Below are positions 38,847-47,835 of a DNA stretch of 64,000 nt, in pieces (the stretch's first letter is position 1; each line of letters opens with the position of its first letter). Location of the stretch: the NCBI GenBank assembly GCA_016212475.1, contig JACRGC010000004.1, forward strand, positions 1 to 64,000, given 5' to 3'. The notes under the pieces were generated by a model. It was given only the letters and a program-made list of their open reading frames with translations, did not search any database and was not told where the DNA came from. The stretch is from Microcaldota archaeon. GTDB taxonomy: Archaea > Micrarchaeota > Micrarchaeia > Norongarragalinales > SBBD01. A program made the position numbers and the translations under genes.

Positions 38847-39914
38847 ATGGAAAGCATAATCAAATCCGCGTTATCAAGCACACAATCAACCGGTGTTAGG
38901 GCCGAGGAATTCGACCACATCAAGATTGCTGTAATTGGGGTTGGAGGCGGAGGCAACAATACGGTCAATAGGCTTAGAAAACTTGGCGTCAAGGGCGCCG
39001 AGCTGATTGCCTGCAACACGGATAGGCAGCACCTAAACATCGTCGAGGAAGGAGTCAAGAAGTTCCTGATTGGAAAATCCATGACCAAGGGTCTTGGCGC
39101 TGGAGGATACCCTGAAGTTGGGGCCAAATCCGCAGAAATGGATAGGGAAGAAATCAAGAGGGTTTTGGAAGGATCGCACTTGGTATTTGTTTGCGCAGGC
39201 ATGGGAGGAGGCACTGGAACCGGAGCCGCCCCGATTATTTCCGAAATTGCAAAGGAAATGGGCGCAATTGTGGTTGCCATGGTTACTTACCCATTTGCAC
39301 TTGAGCGCGCGCGGGTCCAAAAAGCCGAAGATGGGATTGCAAAGCTTCGATCAACAGCTGATTCAGTCATTATTCTTGATAACAACAGGCTTGTCCAGAT
39401 TGTCCCAAATCTTCCAATGAACCAGGCATTCTTGGTTGCAGATGAAATCCTAGCCAAGGCAATTGGCGGACTTGTTTTCACAATTACCCAGCCATCCCTT
39501 GTAAACATCGATTTTGCAGATGTTCGCTCGATCATGGGCCAAGGAGATGTTGGAATGATTGCAGTTGGCTCTGGAAAAGGCCCAAACAAGGTTGATGACG
39601 CCGTTGATGGTGTCATGAAAAATCGGCTCTTAGATGTTGATTTTGCAGGCGCAAAGGGCGCTTTAATCCACATTGCAGGCGGAACCGACCTAACGCTTGG
39701 GGATGCAATCCGAGCGGGCGAGCTCATAACCGAGCAAATGGACGTCCACGCATCCGTAAAATGGGGAGCAAGGCTGCTTCCGGATTACGATGGCAAGCTG
39801 GAAATCGTGGCAATAGTTACCGGAGTCACTTCCCCGCAAATCGTTGGCAGGGAAAACGCAAGGCAAAAGGAGAAGCAGCGGGATGTTGGCTATGACATCG
39901 AAATAATCGGATAA
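38847..39914 (+). CDS. ftsZ: Cell division protein FtsZ (FtsZ1-like)
   Basis: IAVIGVGGGGNNTVNRL, GMGGGTGTGAAPIISEIAKEMGAIVVAMVTYPFALE. Confidence 0.97.
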   Translation: MESIIKSALSSTQSTGVRAEEFDHIKIAVIGVGGGGNNTVNRLRKLGVKGAELIACNTDRQHLNIVEEGVKKFLIGKSMTKGLGAGGYPEVGAKSAEMDREEIKRVLEGSHLVFVCAGMGGGTGTGAAPIISEIAKEMGAIVVAMVTYPFALERARVQKAEDGIAKLRSTADSVIILDNNRLVQIVPNLPMNQAFLVADEILAKAIGGLVFTITQPSLVNIDFADVRSIMGQGDVGMIAVGSGKGPNKVDDAVDGVMKNRLLDVDFAGAKGALIHIAGGTDLTLGDAIRAGELITEQMDVHASVKWGARLLPDYDGKLEIVAIVTGVTSPQIVGRENARQKEKQRDVGYDIEIIG

Positions 39915-40111
39915 ATTCATTTTCAGGGGTTTTCCCCACATTTTCATTTTTGGCAAAATGCCCCCCAAAAACCCATCTGGGGAAATTCACAAAAAACCGC
40001 AGCAAATTAAGCTGCCTTACATTTTTTCCAAAATTTTGGAGAAACCGCAAGTGAAAAATTTTTACTTGTGCATAGTTTTGATATAACGGTACCCACCGGA
40101 GGAGATTTGTT

Positions 40112-41197
40112 ATGGACAGTTTGATAGCAGATGCACTGAAATACAGTGCGCACGATAAGCTTCCTGAGGAATCAGGGAAGAACTTCACTCCCGCCAAGTT
40201 GAAGATCATGGTAGTTGGAGTTGGGGGCGCAGGCACGAATTGTGTCTCAAGGCTCAAGAAGATGGGAATAACATCTGCGGAAACAGTTGCAATAAACACG
40301 GATGCAAACCACTTAAAGCTTGTTGAAGCAGACAAAAGAATTCTAATCGGAGCTTCCATGACAAAAGGGCTTGGAGCCGGAGGATTTCCTGAAGTTGGGG
40401 CAAAAGCTGCTGAATCCGCAAGGGAAAAGCTTTCTGAAATGCTAAAGGATTCCGAACTAGTATTCATAACCGCTGGAATGGGCGGAGGCACCGGAACTGG
40501 CGCAGCTCCAATAGTAGCTGAAATTGCCAAAAAGCAAGGCGCAATAACTGTAGGAATGGTAACTTTTCCATTTGCACTTGAGCGCGCAAGGCTAGACAAG
40601 GCAGATTGGGGCCTTGAAGCACTCTCAGCTGTTTGCGATACAGTAGTCATCATCGACAACAACCGGCTTGTGAAATACGTTCCAAACCTTCCAATGAACC
40701 AGGCATTTGCAGTTGCAGACACTTTGGTTGCAAAAGCAGTCAAGGGAATTGCAGACACCGTAATGCTGCCATCTCTTATGAACATCGATTTTGCAGACCT
40801 TCGCATGATCATGGGCAATGCAGGAACAGCCATGATTTCAATTGGGGAAGCTTCCGGAGCTGACCGTGTCAATCAGGCAATCCAATCAACTCTTGAGCAT
40901 CCACTGCTTGAAGTTGACTACGCTGGCTCTAAGGGCGCTTTGATTTTAATCAACGGCGGGCCGCAGTTAACTCTTGGGGATGCTGTCAAAATCGGTGAAG
41001 GAATCACCTCCGCATTCGACAACAAAGCGTATGTCAAATGGGGCGCTAGGATTTCTCCCGACCTTGGTGACAAGATCATTGTTACGGCAGTTGTAACCGG
41101 AGTAACTTCTCCAAATGTAGTAAAGCATGAGGAGAAGCGATCTTCAGCCAACGTAGCAAAGGGATCCATTGGGCTTGAGAACATCAACTTCGTTTGA
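40112..41197 (+). CDS. ftsZ: Cell division protein FtsZ (second paralog)
   Basis: IMVVGVGGAGTNCVSRL, AGMGGGTGTGAAPIVAEIAKKQGAITVGMVTFPFALE; GGAGG Shine-Dalgarno. Confidence 0.97.
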   Translation: MDSLIADALKYSAHDKLPEESGKNFTPAKLKIMVVGVGGAGTNCVSRLKKMGITSAETVAINTDANHLKLVEADKRILIGASMTKGLGAGGFPEVGAKAAESAREKLSEMLKDSELVFITAGMGGGTGTGAAPIVAEIAKKQGAITVGMVTFPFALERARLDKADWGLEALSAVCDTVVIIDNNRLVKYVPNLPMNQAFAVADTLVAKAVKGIADTVMLPSLMNIDFADLRMIMGNAGTAMISIGEASGADRVNQAIQSTLEHPLLEVDYAGSKGALILINGGPQLTLGDAVKIGEGITSAFDNKAYVKWGARISPDLGDKIIVTAVVTGVTSPNVVKHEEKRSSANVAKGSIGLENINFV

Positions 41198-41298
41198 CAC
41201 CCCATAGGGGGATATCCCCCTCGCGGTTCGAAACAACGGAACCTATAAATGTGGGAATTTTGTTTCAAACCGCGTACCACGTGTCGCCGCCTACCCCC
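41196..41298 (+). repeat. GACAC...GTGTC-bounded structured element, copy 2
   Basis: GACAC - AGGGGGATATCCCCCT palindrome - CGCGGTTCGAAACAA...TTGTTTCAAACCGCG - GTGTC - GCCGCCTACCCCC; begins inside the ftsZ2 stop codon. Confidence 0.8.
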
Positions 41299-41576
41299 TT
41301 AACTTCTTTTTTTCTTTTATTTTTTTCTTTTTCCCTATTTCTTTCTGTTTTATTAAATAAGCCTAATTCTACCTAGGTTTACCAATTTAAGGCTCAAACT
41401 AACCTACTTTACCAATTCCAATATCTACCATATCATTGCATAGACTTTCTAGTCTCCACCGTATCAGCAACCTCCGTTCTAGCCCTGCGGACACTACAAT
41501 TCAAATACTACTAGTGAAATGTTACTACCGACAAGTTTATATATAACCTCGCCCATAATAATAGCAGGTCCTCAAA

Positions 41577-41951
41577 ATGAAATCTTTAACTTATCACGAA
41601 TTGAAGCAAGTAGCTCCTACCCTTCAATCCCATGAAACACCAACTAAGAACTACCAATACGCCCCAATGTTCCTCCCAACTGATGTTTCTTCAAAGAAGG
41701 GAACCGGAGTCATCAAAGTCATTACAAGGCAAAGCTTCATGAACGATTCAATTACAAGGTGGGTGCTTTTCAATTCGACAAGGGCAGCTACATTCATTTT
41801 GGCCGCAGTAACTTTACTCCTCCTTCCGGTCAATTTGCTTTTGGCAGGAATTTCGGCCCTTGGAGCCGGTTACTTTTATGGAAAATACAAATTCTATTCA
41901 TTCTTTGCAATCCAAGAGCCAAGGCACAGGTGGCTCCTCGAAGGAACTTAA
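41577..41951 (+). CDS. Small two-TM membrane protein A of post-ftsZ operon
   Basis: TM hairpin ATFILAAVTLLLLPVNLLLAGISALGAGYFYGKYKFYSF. Confidence 0.75.
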   Translation: MKSLTYHELKQVAPTLQSHETPTKNYQYAPMFLPTDVSSKKGTGVIKVITRQSFMNDSITRWVLFNSTRAATFILAAVTLLLLPVNLLLAGISALGAGYFYGKYKFYSFFAIQEPRHRWLLEGT

Positions 41952-42034
41952 AGACACCTATGGGAAACCAAGTTTTTTCTTTTTGGAAAAATGAAATCAA
42001 GGAAAAAAATGAAAAAAGGTAAAAAGTTAAAAAA

Positions 42035-42430
42035 GTGAAAAATATGTCAGGCGTTGAAACCATAACCCCGCATCACCAAGCAGCAGTAGTTGGCCTTCAC
42101 AGGAGTGATACTGCCGGAAAAGTCGCCCAATTCAACCAATCCATGAAAACATTCGGATACGTTGAAGTCGACCCAAAAGTTAGGGCCAACATGAGGGCTT
42201 CAACTAGGTGGGATTACGTTTCAGAATACATCGGATATTGGATTGACAACAAAAGGTTTTGGTTATTTGCAATTATGTTTGCAGGCGGAGGCATCTTGAT
42301 GCTCCCAATTTTTGCCCCTGTTGGGCTATTAATGATCATGCTTGGCGCAAAATACAGGAACGTTGCCTGGATGGATAAATTTGTATACGCCAAATTCGGA
42401 AAGAACAGGTCCTTGGTACTGGTAGATTAA
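42035..42430 (+). CDS. Small two-TM membrane protein B
   Basis: STRWDYVSEYIGYWIDNKRFW + TM hairpin. Confidence 0.75.
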   Translation: MKNMSGVETITPHHQAAVVGLHRSDTAGKVAQFNQSMKTFGYVEVDPKVRANMRASTRWDYVSEYIGYWIDNKRFWLFAIMFAGGGILMLPIFAPVGLLMIMLGAKYRNVAWMDKFVYAKFGKNRSLVLVD

Positions 42431-42480
42431 AAAAATTGGAAAATCGTTTTGGCAAAAAAAAATTGAAAAAGTGGTAAAAT

Positions 42481-42702
42481 ATGTCCGGAGGAAAATTGAT
42501 CGGTTCGAGTTTGATTGTGCAGTTCATGGCAATGCTAGAAGAGCTTACGCCAATCAAGCCTGTAAAAGGCAGAAGCGGATATGATTTGGCGCCTCACGAG
42601 GATGCAATGGGTGGGAGGGCAACCATGCTTGGCCTTGGCCATAGACAAGTTTACACCCTTTTAGCAGCCGGCTTAATTTACGCGCTTTTGACAATAGTTT
42701 AA
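42481..42702 (+). CDS. Small membrane protein C
   Basis: 73-aa ORF with C-terminal TM, tightly spaced. Confidence 0.7.
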   Translation: MSGGKLIGSSLIVQFMAMLEELTPIKPVKGRSGYDLAPHEDAMGGRATMLGLGHRQVYTLLAAGLIYALLTIV

Positions 42703-42706
42703 ATTT

Positions 42707-43249
42707 GTGATAAAAATGAGAAAACCAATCCAAGTAAGAAGGCTCGAAGAAATAAGGCACATTGTGCATAGCGCAGAGCACGGGCACGGATCGCACGCAC
42801 ATCACGAGCACGGCGCGCCTTTCTTTACTCATAAGCAAGAAGGAATAAATCCGTATTTAGCAGATTACAACAAGCCATGGTCAGCCCAAACCGCAACCCA
42901 CATAAAGGAAAACGAGGGAAAAAGAACACTTCCCATGTATTTGCCAATGTCTGCAAATGATACCCAAGGGGATGGGAAGCCGGTCAATTCCATACACCTA
43001 AAAACCAGAATGGATATCATGAACGATGTTTTGGATGAGGATTACAAGAACGGATCAGTCGGATCAATTTACAGATCATATTTCATGGCATGGCTCTCAT
43101 TTGCAATCATGCTTTTTGCACTTACAATTAATGTTTATTTGGCAGGGGTTTTTGCCTACTTAGTAGGTTATTATTGGAGTGAAAAAGAGCTTTCGCAGAC
43201 ATGGTCGGTTGAATGGTGGAAAGGAAAGACCTTGATATCAACAGTTTAG
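42707..43249 (+). CDS. Small membrane protein D with His-rich segment
   Basis: HSAEHGHGSHAHHEHGAPFF; TM hairpin AWLSFAIMLFALTINVYLAGVFAYLVGYYW. Confidence 0.75.
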   Translation: MIKMRKPIQVRRLEEIRHIVHSAEHGHGSHAHHEHGAPFFTHKQEGINPYLADYNKPWSAQTATHIKENEGKRTLPMYLPMSANDTQGDGKPVNSIHLKTRMDIMNDVLDEDYKNGSVGSIYRSYFMAWLSFAIMLFALTINVYLAGVFAYLVGYYWSEKELSQTWSVEWWKGKTLISTV

Positions 43250-43262
43250 GGTGTAAAAAAAT

Positions 43263-43565
43263 ATGACAGACAATTCAGAAATGATGCCTCCGGTGCAGAT
43301 GTCTTCTGTACTTGCGGACACAAAACAGCCGTTCCTGAAGATGAGCACAAGGTGGGATTACATTGCAAGGTACCTTGATATTTGGAAGGAGATGATCAAA
43401 TTCCGCGGGTACGCTGTAATTTCATTCATAGCCGGCATCTACTTACTATTCAGCTTTACAATCGGCGCAGTCATAGCCCTTGGAGCTGCAACCTACTTTT
43501 GGGAACTCCACAAGTTCAGATTACATAGGTTGGAATCTCAAAGGTCGGTTATGATAGGACACTAA
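43263..43565 (+). CDS. Small two-TM membrane protein E
   Basis: STRWDYIARYLDIWKEMIKFRGY + TM hairpin; paralogous to B. Confidence 0.75.
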   Translation: MTDNSEMMPPVQMSSVLADTKQPFLKMSTRWDYIARYLDIWKEMIKFRGYAVISFIAGIYLLFSFTIGAVIALGAATYFWELHKFRLHRLESQRSVMIGH

Positions 43566-43617
43566 GACGACACCTCTAGGGGAGATATCTCCCCTACTCG
43601 TAGTCGCCTCTACCCCT
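43566..43617 (+). repeat. Structured 3'-end element, copy 3
   Basis: CGACACCTCT AGGGGAGATATCTCCCCT (perfect 18-bp palindrome) ..GTAGTCGCC.CTACCCC. Confidence 0.65.
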
Positions 43618-43715
43618 CTTATTTACTTCTGCGAATTTCAACCTCTCATCCGAAGCATCCCCCTCCTTTTTGATTTTTTTATTTTTTTTCACTCCCTATT
43701 TGCAATTCTGGCGGT

Positions 43716-43731
43716 TAAACGGTCAAATATT
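43716..43731 (+). promoter_or_regulatory. TAAACGGTCAAATATT motif upstream of swivelling-domain gene
   Basis: Near-identical to 45283-45298 (TAAACGGTTAAATATT). Confidence 0.4.
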
Positions 43732-43795
43732 GCCACTCCTCCCCATAATTTATATAGTTGGCCGTGCCAAAGAGCAAGAGGAGATTGGAATTCTT

Positions 43796-45250
43796 ATGGG
43801 AAAAGCAGTATGGGAAGAAATTGCAAGGCGCGGAAGGAATCATGCTGTACTTAGCATGAACATCGCCTGTGAGGCATTCAGGGATGAACTGGTCTCGAAA
43901 ATGTTTGGGAAGCAAATAAAAATTCTCTATTTCAGACAATTTGCAGGGGCCAGGTGGATGGACTCTTATGAAATAAACAACTGGGTTGCCGTATTGCAAA
44001 AGGAATTGGCAAAAAAACCCGATTTTCTTTTGCAAGCAGCCAAAACCGCCGAGGAATGGATAACTGAAGCAAAAAATGCAGCCGATGTGATTTCGAAAAC
44101 GAATTATTCCAATGCGAATAAGGGAAAATTGCTGGCGGATTTCAATGGATTTTGCAAAAAATACGAAAATCTGATGGCATGTGCTTATTCCTATATTGTG
44201 ATCAATAAGTTTTATCCCGAACTTGTATTGGAAATTGTCACCAAGCATGAAAAAGACCCGCACAAGCATGGCGAATTGCTTGCATGCCTGCTTTCGCTTA
44301 ACCGCAAAACCGGGATCAAGGAAGAGAGGATTTCATTAATTGAGATAGCAAAATCAATTGCAGAAGGCAAGGAGCCTGATATGCTGATAAAAAATCACGT
44401 AAATAAGTTCGCATATCTTGGACACTATGTTTTTTACGGTGAATCCTACACTCCAAAAAAAATCAAGGAGAGGGCGGATGAAATAGTAAGCAATGGAATA
44501 GGGCAAGAACTTTTGCAAATGGAATTGCAGCAAAAGCGGCTTCTCCGGGGAGATTCATTAAAGGCTAAGTGGGTCCTATCCAAATCAGAGCTTTTGAAAA
44601 TCGAATCGGTTAGGGCGTGGGCATTTATTTCGAATGAATCGGATGAGATGCATGGCTATTCGTTCTTTTATGCCCGCAACTTGTTTGGCGCAATTGCATC
44701 CAAACTTGGAATCACAATTGAACAGTTAATAGAAATGACCGATTGGGAAATCAAAACCTCCCTGAATTCGGAAAAACCCCTTGATGCTCAATTCAAGAAA
44801 AAGTTGGCAATTAGGTATGCTGATTCGGCTTTGATTCTCGAAGGGGGCGGCATTTCATTGCTGGAAGGAAGCGAGCTTGAAAAATATCGATCATCCCAAT
44901 TTTCAAAAGAGAGGGAATTTGGCCATATCCAAGAACTCAAAGGTCAAGGCGCCTCTCCTGGCAAGGTAATAGGGAAAGTCGCCTTGATTTTAAGCATCAC
45001 AGAAATCAGCAAGGTCAAAAGAGGCGATATTTTGGTCGCTTCAAGTACAATGCCCGCATTTGTGCCTGCAATGGAAAAGGCTGCGGCAATAGTAACAAAT
45101 GAAGGCGGATTGCTCTCGCATGCTGCAATAATTAGCCGTGAGTTCGGAAAACCTTGCGTTGTTGGGACAAAAATCGCAACTAAAGTTCTAAAGGATGGCG
45201 ATTTGGTGGAAGTTGATGCGAACAAAGGAACAGTTAGGAAAATAAAATAA
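43796..45250 (+). CDS. PEP-utilizing (phosphohistidine swivelling) domain protein 1
   Basis: C-terminus GQGASPGKVIGKV...VASSTMPAFVPAMEKAAAIVTNEGGLLSHAAIISREFGKPCVVGT; ATG 43796 preferred. Confidence 0.88.
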   Translation: MGKAVWEEIARRGRNHAVLSMNIACEAFRDELVSKMFGKQIKILYFRQFAGARWMDSYEINNWVAVLQKELAKKPDFLLQAAKTAEEWITEAKNAADVISKTNYSNANKGKLLADFNGFCKKYENLMACAYSYIVINKFYPELVLEIVTKHEKDPHKHGELLACLLSLNRKTGIKEERISLIEIAKSIAEGKEPDMLIKNHVNKFAYLGHYVFYGESYTPKKIKERADEIVSNGIGQELLQMELQQKRLLRGDSLKAKWVLSKSELLKIESVRAWAFISNESDEMHGYSFFYARNLFGAIASKLGITIEQLIEMTDWEIKTSLNSEKPLDAQFKKKLAIRYADSALILEGGGISLLEGSELEKYRSSQFSKEREFGHIQELKGQGASPGKVIGKVALILSITEISKVKRGDILVASSTMPAFVPAMEKAAAIVTNEGGLLSHAAIISREFGKPCVVGTKIATKVLKDGDLVEVDANKGTVRKIK

Positions 45251-45282
45251 CTGGTTTCTAATTGTGTGGGGCAATGGACGAC

Positions 45283-45298
45283 TAAACGGTTAAATATT
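45283..45298 (+). promoter_or_regulatory. TAAACGGTTAAATATT motif upstream of ATP-grasp gene
   Basis: 15/16 identity to 43716-43731. Confidence 0.4.
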
Positions 45299-45350
45299 CA
45301 AAACCCCTACCAATATTGTTGAAATTCCAAATTCCGTTGGTCGATCTGCC

Positions 45351-46304
45351 ATGGCTCTTTTTGCCCTTCCATTCAAAAACCTAAGCAAAAGCTCAGTTCC
45401 AATCGCAGGCGGAAAAGGTGCTCAATTGGGGGAAATGTTCAACTCCGGAATACCCGTGCCTCCTGGGTTTGTTGTGCTGGTTGATTCCTTTGAAGCCTTC
45501 CTTGAGGAGAATAACCTTTCAGGTGAAATAGGAAATATACTAAAATCCGTAAATGCGCACAAAATTAAAACTGTTGATGCCGCTTCTTCAAAAATCCGAT
45601 CCCTCATTTCAAATGGCAAAATCAGCAAGGAAATTGAATTTGAAATCACCAAACAATTCAAAAAGCTAGATGCAAAACTGGTGGCTGTACGCTCTTCAGC
45701 AACTGCCGAGGACGCAGCTTCCGCCAGCTGGGCGGGCGAGCTTGAATCCTACATGAACATCCAATTTCCCGAACTTCTTGAAACCGTGAAAAAATGCTGG
45801 TCCTCTCTTTTCACCCCAAGGGCAATTTTTTATCGCATAGAAAAAAAGCTCCATAATCAAAAAGTATCCGTAGCTGTTGTTGTCCAAAAAATGGTCCAAT
45901 CCGAAGTTGCAGGGGTTGTTTTTTCGGCCCATCCGGTAACCAAGGATAAAAATCAGATGGTAATCGAAGCTGCCTTTGGGCTTGGCGAAGTTGTAGTTGG
46001 AGGCATGGTTACCCCCGATAATTATATTGTTGACAAAACCGATTTTTCAATAGTTGATATTTCCGTAAATGAGCAGGAAAAGATGATCACAAGGATAATT
46101 TCTAGCAAAAAAATCGAAACGAAGGAAATTCCCGTGCCGGCAAACAAACGCACCTCCCAAAAGCTTGATGGAAAAACCATAATTGATTTGGCAAAAATTT
46201 GCGCAAACATAGAAAACCACTACAAAAAGCCGCAGGATATTGAGTATGCAATCGAGTTAGGAAAAATCTACATAGTCCAAAGCCGGCCAATTACCACGAT
46301 GTGA
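45351..46304 (+). CDS. Stand-alone pyruvate/PEP-dikinase N-terminal ATP-binding domain protein
   Basis: GGKGAQLGEMFNSGIPVPPGFVV, VRSSATAEDAASASWAGE, QKMVQSEVAGVVFSAHPVTKDKNQMVIEAAFGLGEVVVGG, IYIVQSRPIT. Confidence 0.93.
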   Translation: MALFALPFKNLSKSSVPIAGGKGAQLGEMFNSGIPVPPGFVVLVDSFEAFLEENNLSGEIGNILKSVNAHKIKTVDAASSKIRSLISNGKISKEIEFEITKQFKKLDAKLVAVRSSATAEDAASASWAGELESYMNIQFPELLETVKKCWSSLFTPRAIFYRIEKKLHNQKVSVAVVVQKMVQSEVAGVVFSAHPVTKDKNQMVIEAAFGLGEVVVGGMVTPDNYIVDKTDFSIVDISVNEQEKMITRIISSKKIETKEIPVPANKRTSQKLDGKTIIDLAKICANIENHYKKPQDIEYAIELGKIYIVQSRPITTM

Positions 46305-46338
46305 TACTTTTTTATTCTCAAAAAGGCATCTTAAAACC

Positions 46339-46932
46339 ATGTTAAAATTCGACTACTGGTCTTCCATCCTAACCGCCTTAGCATTCGTATTTTTCATAAG
46401 CATTGACCTTATTTCAATTGAAAAATTGGATAAATCCGCATTCTGGCTATTAATTTCCTATCTTCTCTCCCAATTATTGCTTCCTTATTTCAAGCTCTAT
46501 TTTTTCAGGGAGGCAATAATTTTTGATTTTGTTGGCGTGTATTCGGCAGGCGGCGCGGATGATTTTTACCTTGGCGAAATCAAAGAGCGCAAAGGCATGA
46601 GAAGGCTGATTGGCTCCCTTAAGCGCAATTATAAAGTTGTGCTCTTCACGAACAATAATTGGGTCGCCCACCAGGGTTTTTCAAGGAAATTTGGGCTGAA
46701 TGACCTATTTGATTTCGAATATGCAAGCAGCCTAATTGGCATGAAAAAGCCTGGCGCAGAGGCATTCATTGAAGTTTGCAGAAGAATAAACGTTTCCCCT
46801 AGAAATGCGGTTATGGTTGATGATACCTTGGAAAACCTAACCGGCGCCAAGAAAGCGGGCCTTAGAGCGGTGCATTTCGAATCAATTGAGCAATGCCAAT
46901 CCGCCTTCAGGTCGATGGGCATCAAATTCTAA
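46339..46932 (+). CDS. Membrane-anchored HAD-superfamily protein with altered motif I
   Basis: Two N-terminal TMs; IIFDFVGVYS (motif I DxV), VLFTNNNW, GMKKPGAEAFIEVCRR, AVMVDDTLENLTGAKKAGL. Confidence 0.85.
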   Translation: MLKFDYWSSILTALAFVFFISIDLISIEKLDKSAFWLLISYLLSQLLLPYFKLYFFREAIIFDFVGVYSAGGADDFYLGEIKERKGMRRLIGSLKRNYKVVLFTNNNWVAHQGFSRKFGLNDLFDFEYASSLIGMKKPGAEAFIEVCRRINVSPRNAVMVDDTLENLTGAKKAGLRAVHFESIEQCQSAFRSMGIKF

Positions 46933-46947
46933 AATTTTTCAATTCAA

Positions 46948-47616
46948 GTGATTCGCATGTGGGTTGGTGAATTCAAGGTTTGGCATGAAGGTTCCGCCTT
47001 CCTTGATCTTACAAGGAAAACCGGCGCCATAATCCACTCTTATTATTTGAATTCATTTGAGGAGAACGGGAAAGAGTACATTTTGAAAGTTTGCATAGTT
47101 TCCGGCAAGGGAAAAGAAGAGTTCCTAAAAAAAGTGCATACCGAAAAGCGCGCCCAGATTTTCAAGGTGGAAAACAACCAGATCTATTTCAAAACTCTAG
47201 CAAACAAGGCATTCCATCACATTGCATTGGAAAAATCCGCATTCTTCATAAAGCCAATTGTCATCAAAAACGGCTGGCAATACTGGGCCCTTGCAGCAAT
47301 TGATAAACATCACCTGACGGACATGTTCAACAGGATAAAAAAACTCAAAATGGATGCCAAAATTGAGCTCCTTTCACTCAAACAAAAGCCCTTCAATTTT
47401 TTCCTTCCTGCAATTTTTACAAATCTAACGCAGCTTCAAACCAATGCAATCAAATCCGCCTACCGGCTTGGGTATTACAGCTATCCTCGGAAAATATCAG
47501 TTGATCAGCTTGCAAAAAAGCTAAACATCCCAAGATCCACCCTTCAAGAGCACTTAAGGAAAGCAGAATCCAAGCTGCTCAATACAATTTTTAGCGAAAC
47601 AAATTCTGGAATATGA
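46948..47616 (+). CDS. Bat-type HTH_10 transcriptional regulator
   Basis: C-terminus LTQLQTNAIKSAYRLGYYSYPRKISVDQLAKKLNIPRSTLQEHLRKAESKLL. Confidence 0.9.
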   Translation: MIRMWVGEFKVWHEGSAFLDLTRKTGAIIHSYYLNSFEENGKEYILKVCIVSGKGKEEFLKKVHTEKRAQIFKVENNQIYFKTLANKAFHHIALEKSAFFIKPIVIKNGWQYWALAAIDKHHLTDMFNRIKKLKMDAKIELLSLKQKPFNFFLPAIFTNLTQLQTNAIKSAYRLGYYSYPRKISVDQLAKKLNIPRSTLQEHLRKAESKLLNTIFSETNSGI

Positions 47617-47659
47617 TTTTTTATGGGAAATTAACCCCATGCACAGAACCTAGTTATTT

Positions 47660-47673
47660 CCGGCATATGCCGG
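47660..47673. promoter_or_regulatory. Perfect palindrome CCGGCATATGCCGG, candidate operator
   Basis: 14-bp palindrome adjoining a TATA-like CTATATT, just 3' of the HTH_10 gene. Confidence 0.5.
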
Positions 47674-47721
47674 CTATATTGTCTAATCCTTGCTATATCA
47701 TAATAATAGCAGGTGGGGTAT

Positions 47722-47814
47722 ATGGAATTCGAATTTTTCATTTTTGGTTTAATCGTAGTTGGATGGTTTTTCAATGGAGCAACTAAAGGAGATGGCATGC
47801 CCCTATACCCATAA
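47722..47814 (+). CDS. 30-aa membrane micropeptide candidate
   Basis: MEFEFFIFGLIVVGWFFNGATKGDGMPLYP*; AGGTGGGG Shine-Dalgarno; TATA-like element upstream. Confidence 0.5.
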   Translation: MEFEFFIFGLIVVGWFFNGATKGDGMPLYP

Positions 47815-47835
47815 AAAGGAATTCTACAAAAACTA

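Noticed and set aside
39826-40872. 348-aa minus-strand ORF across the ftsZ genes
   Set aside because: Antisense of the second ftsZ; low-information composition and no domain signature.
41222-41274. tRNA-like T-arm (GCGGTTCGAAAC) in structured element copy 2
   Set aside because: The downstream bases do not give a 5-bp T-stem or acceptor; the segment is better explained as one arm of a long inverted repeat.
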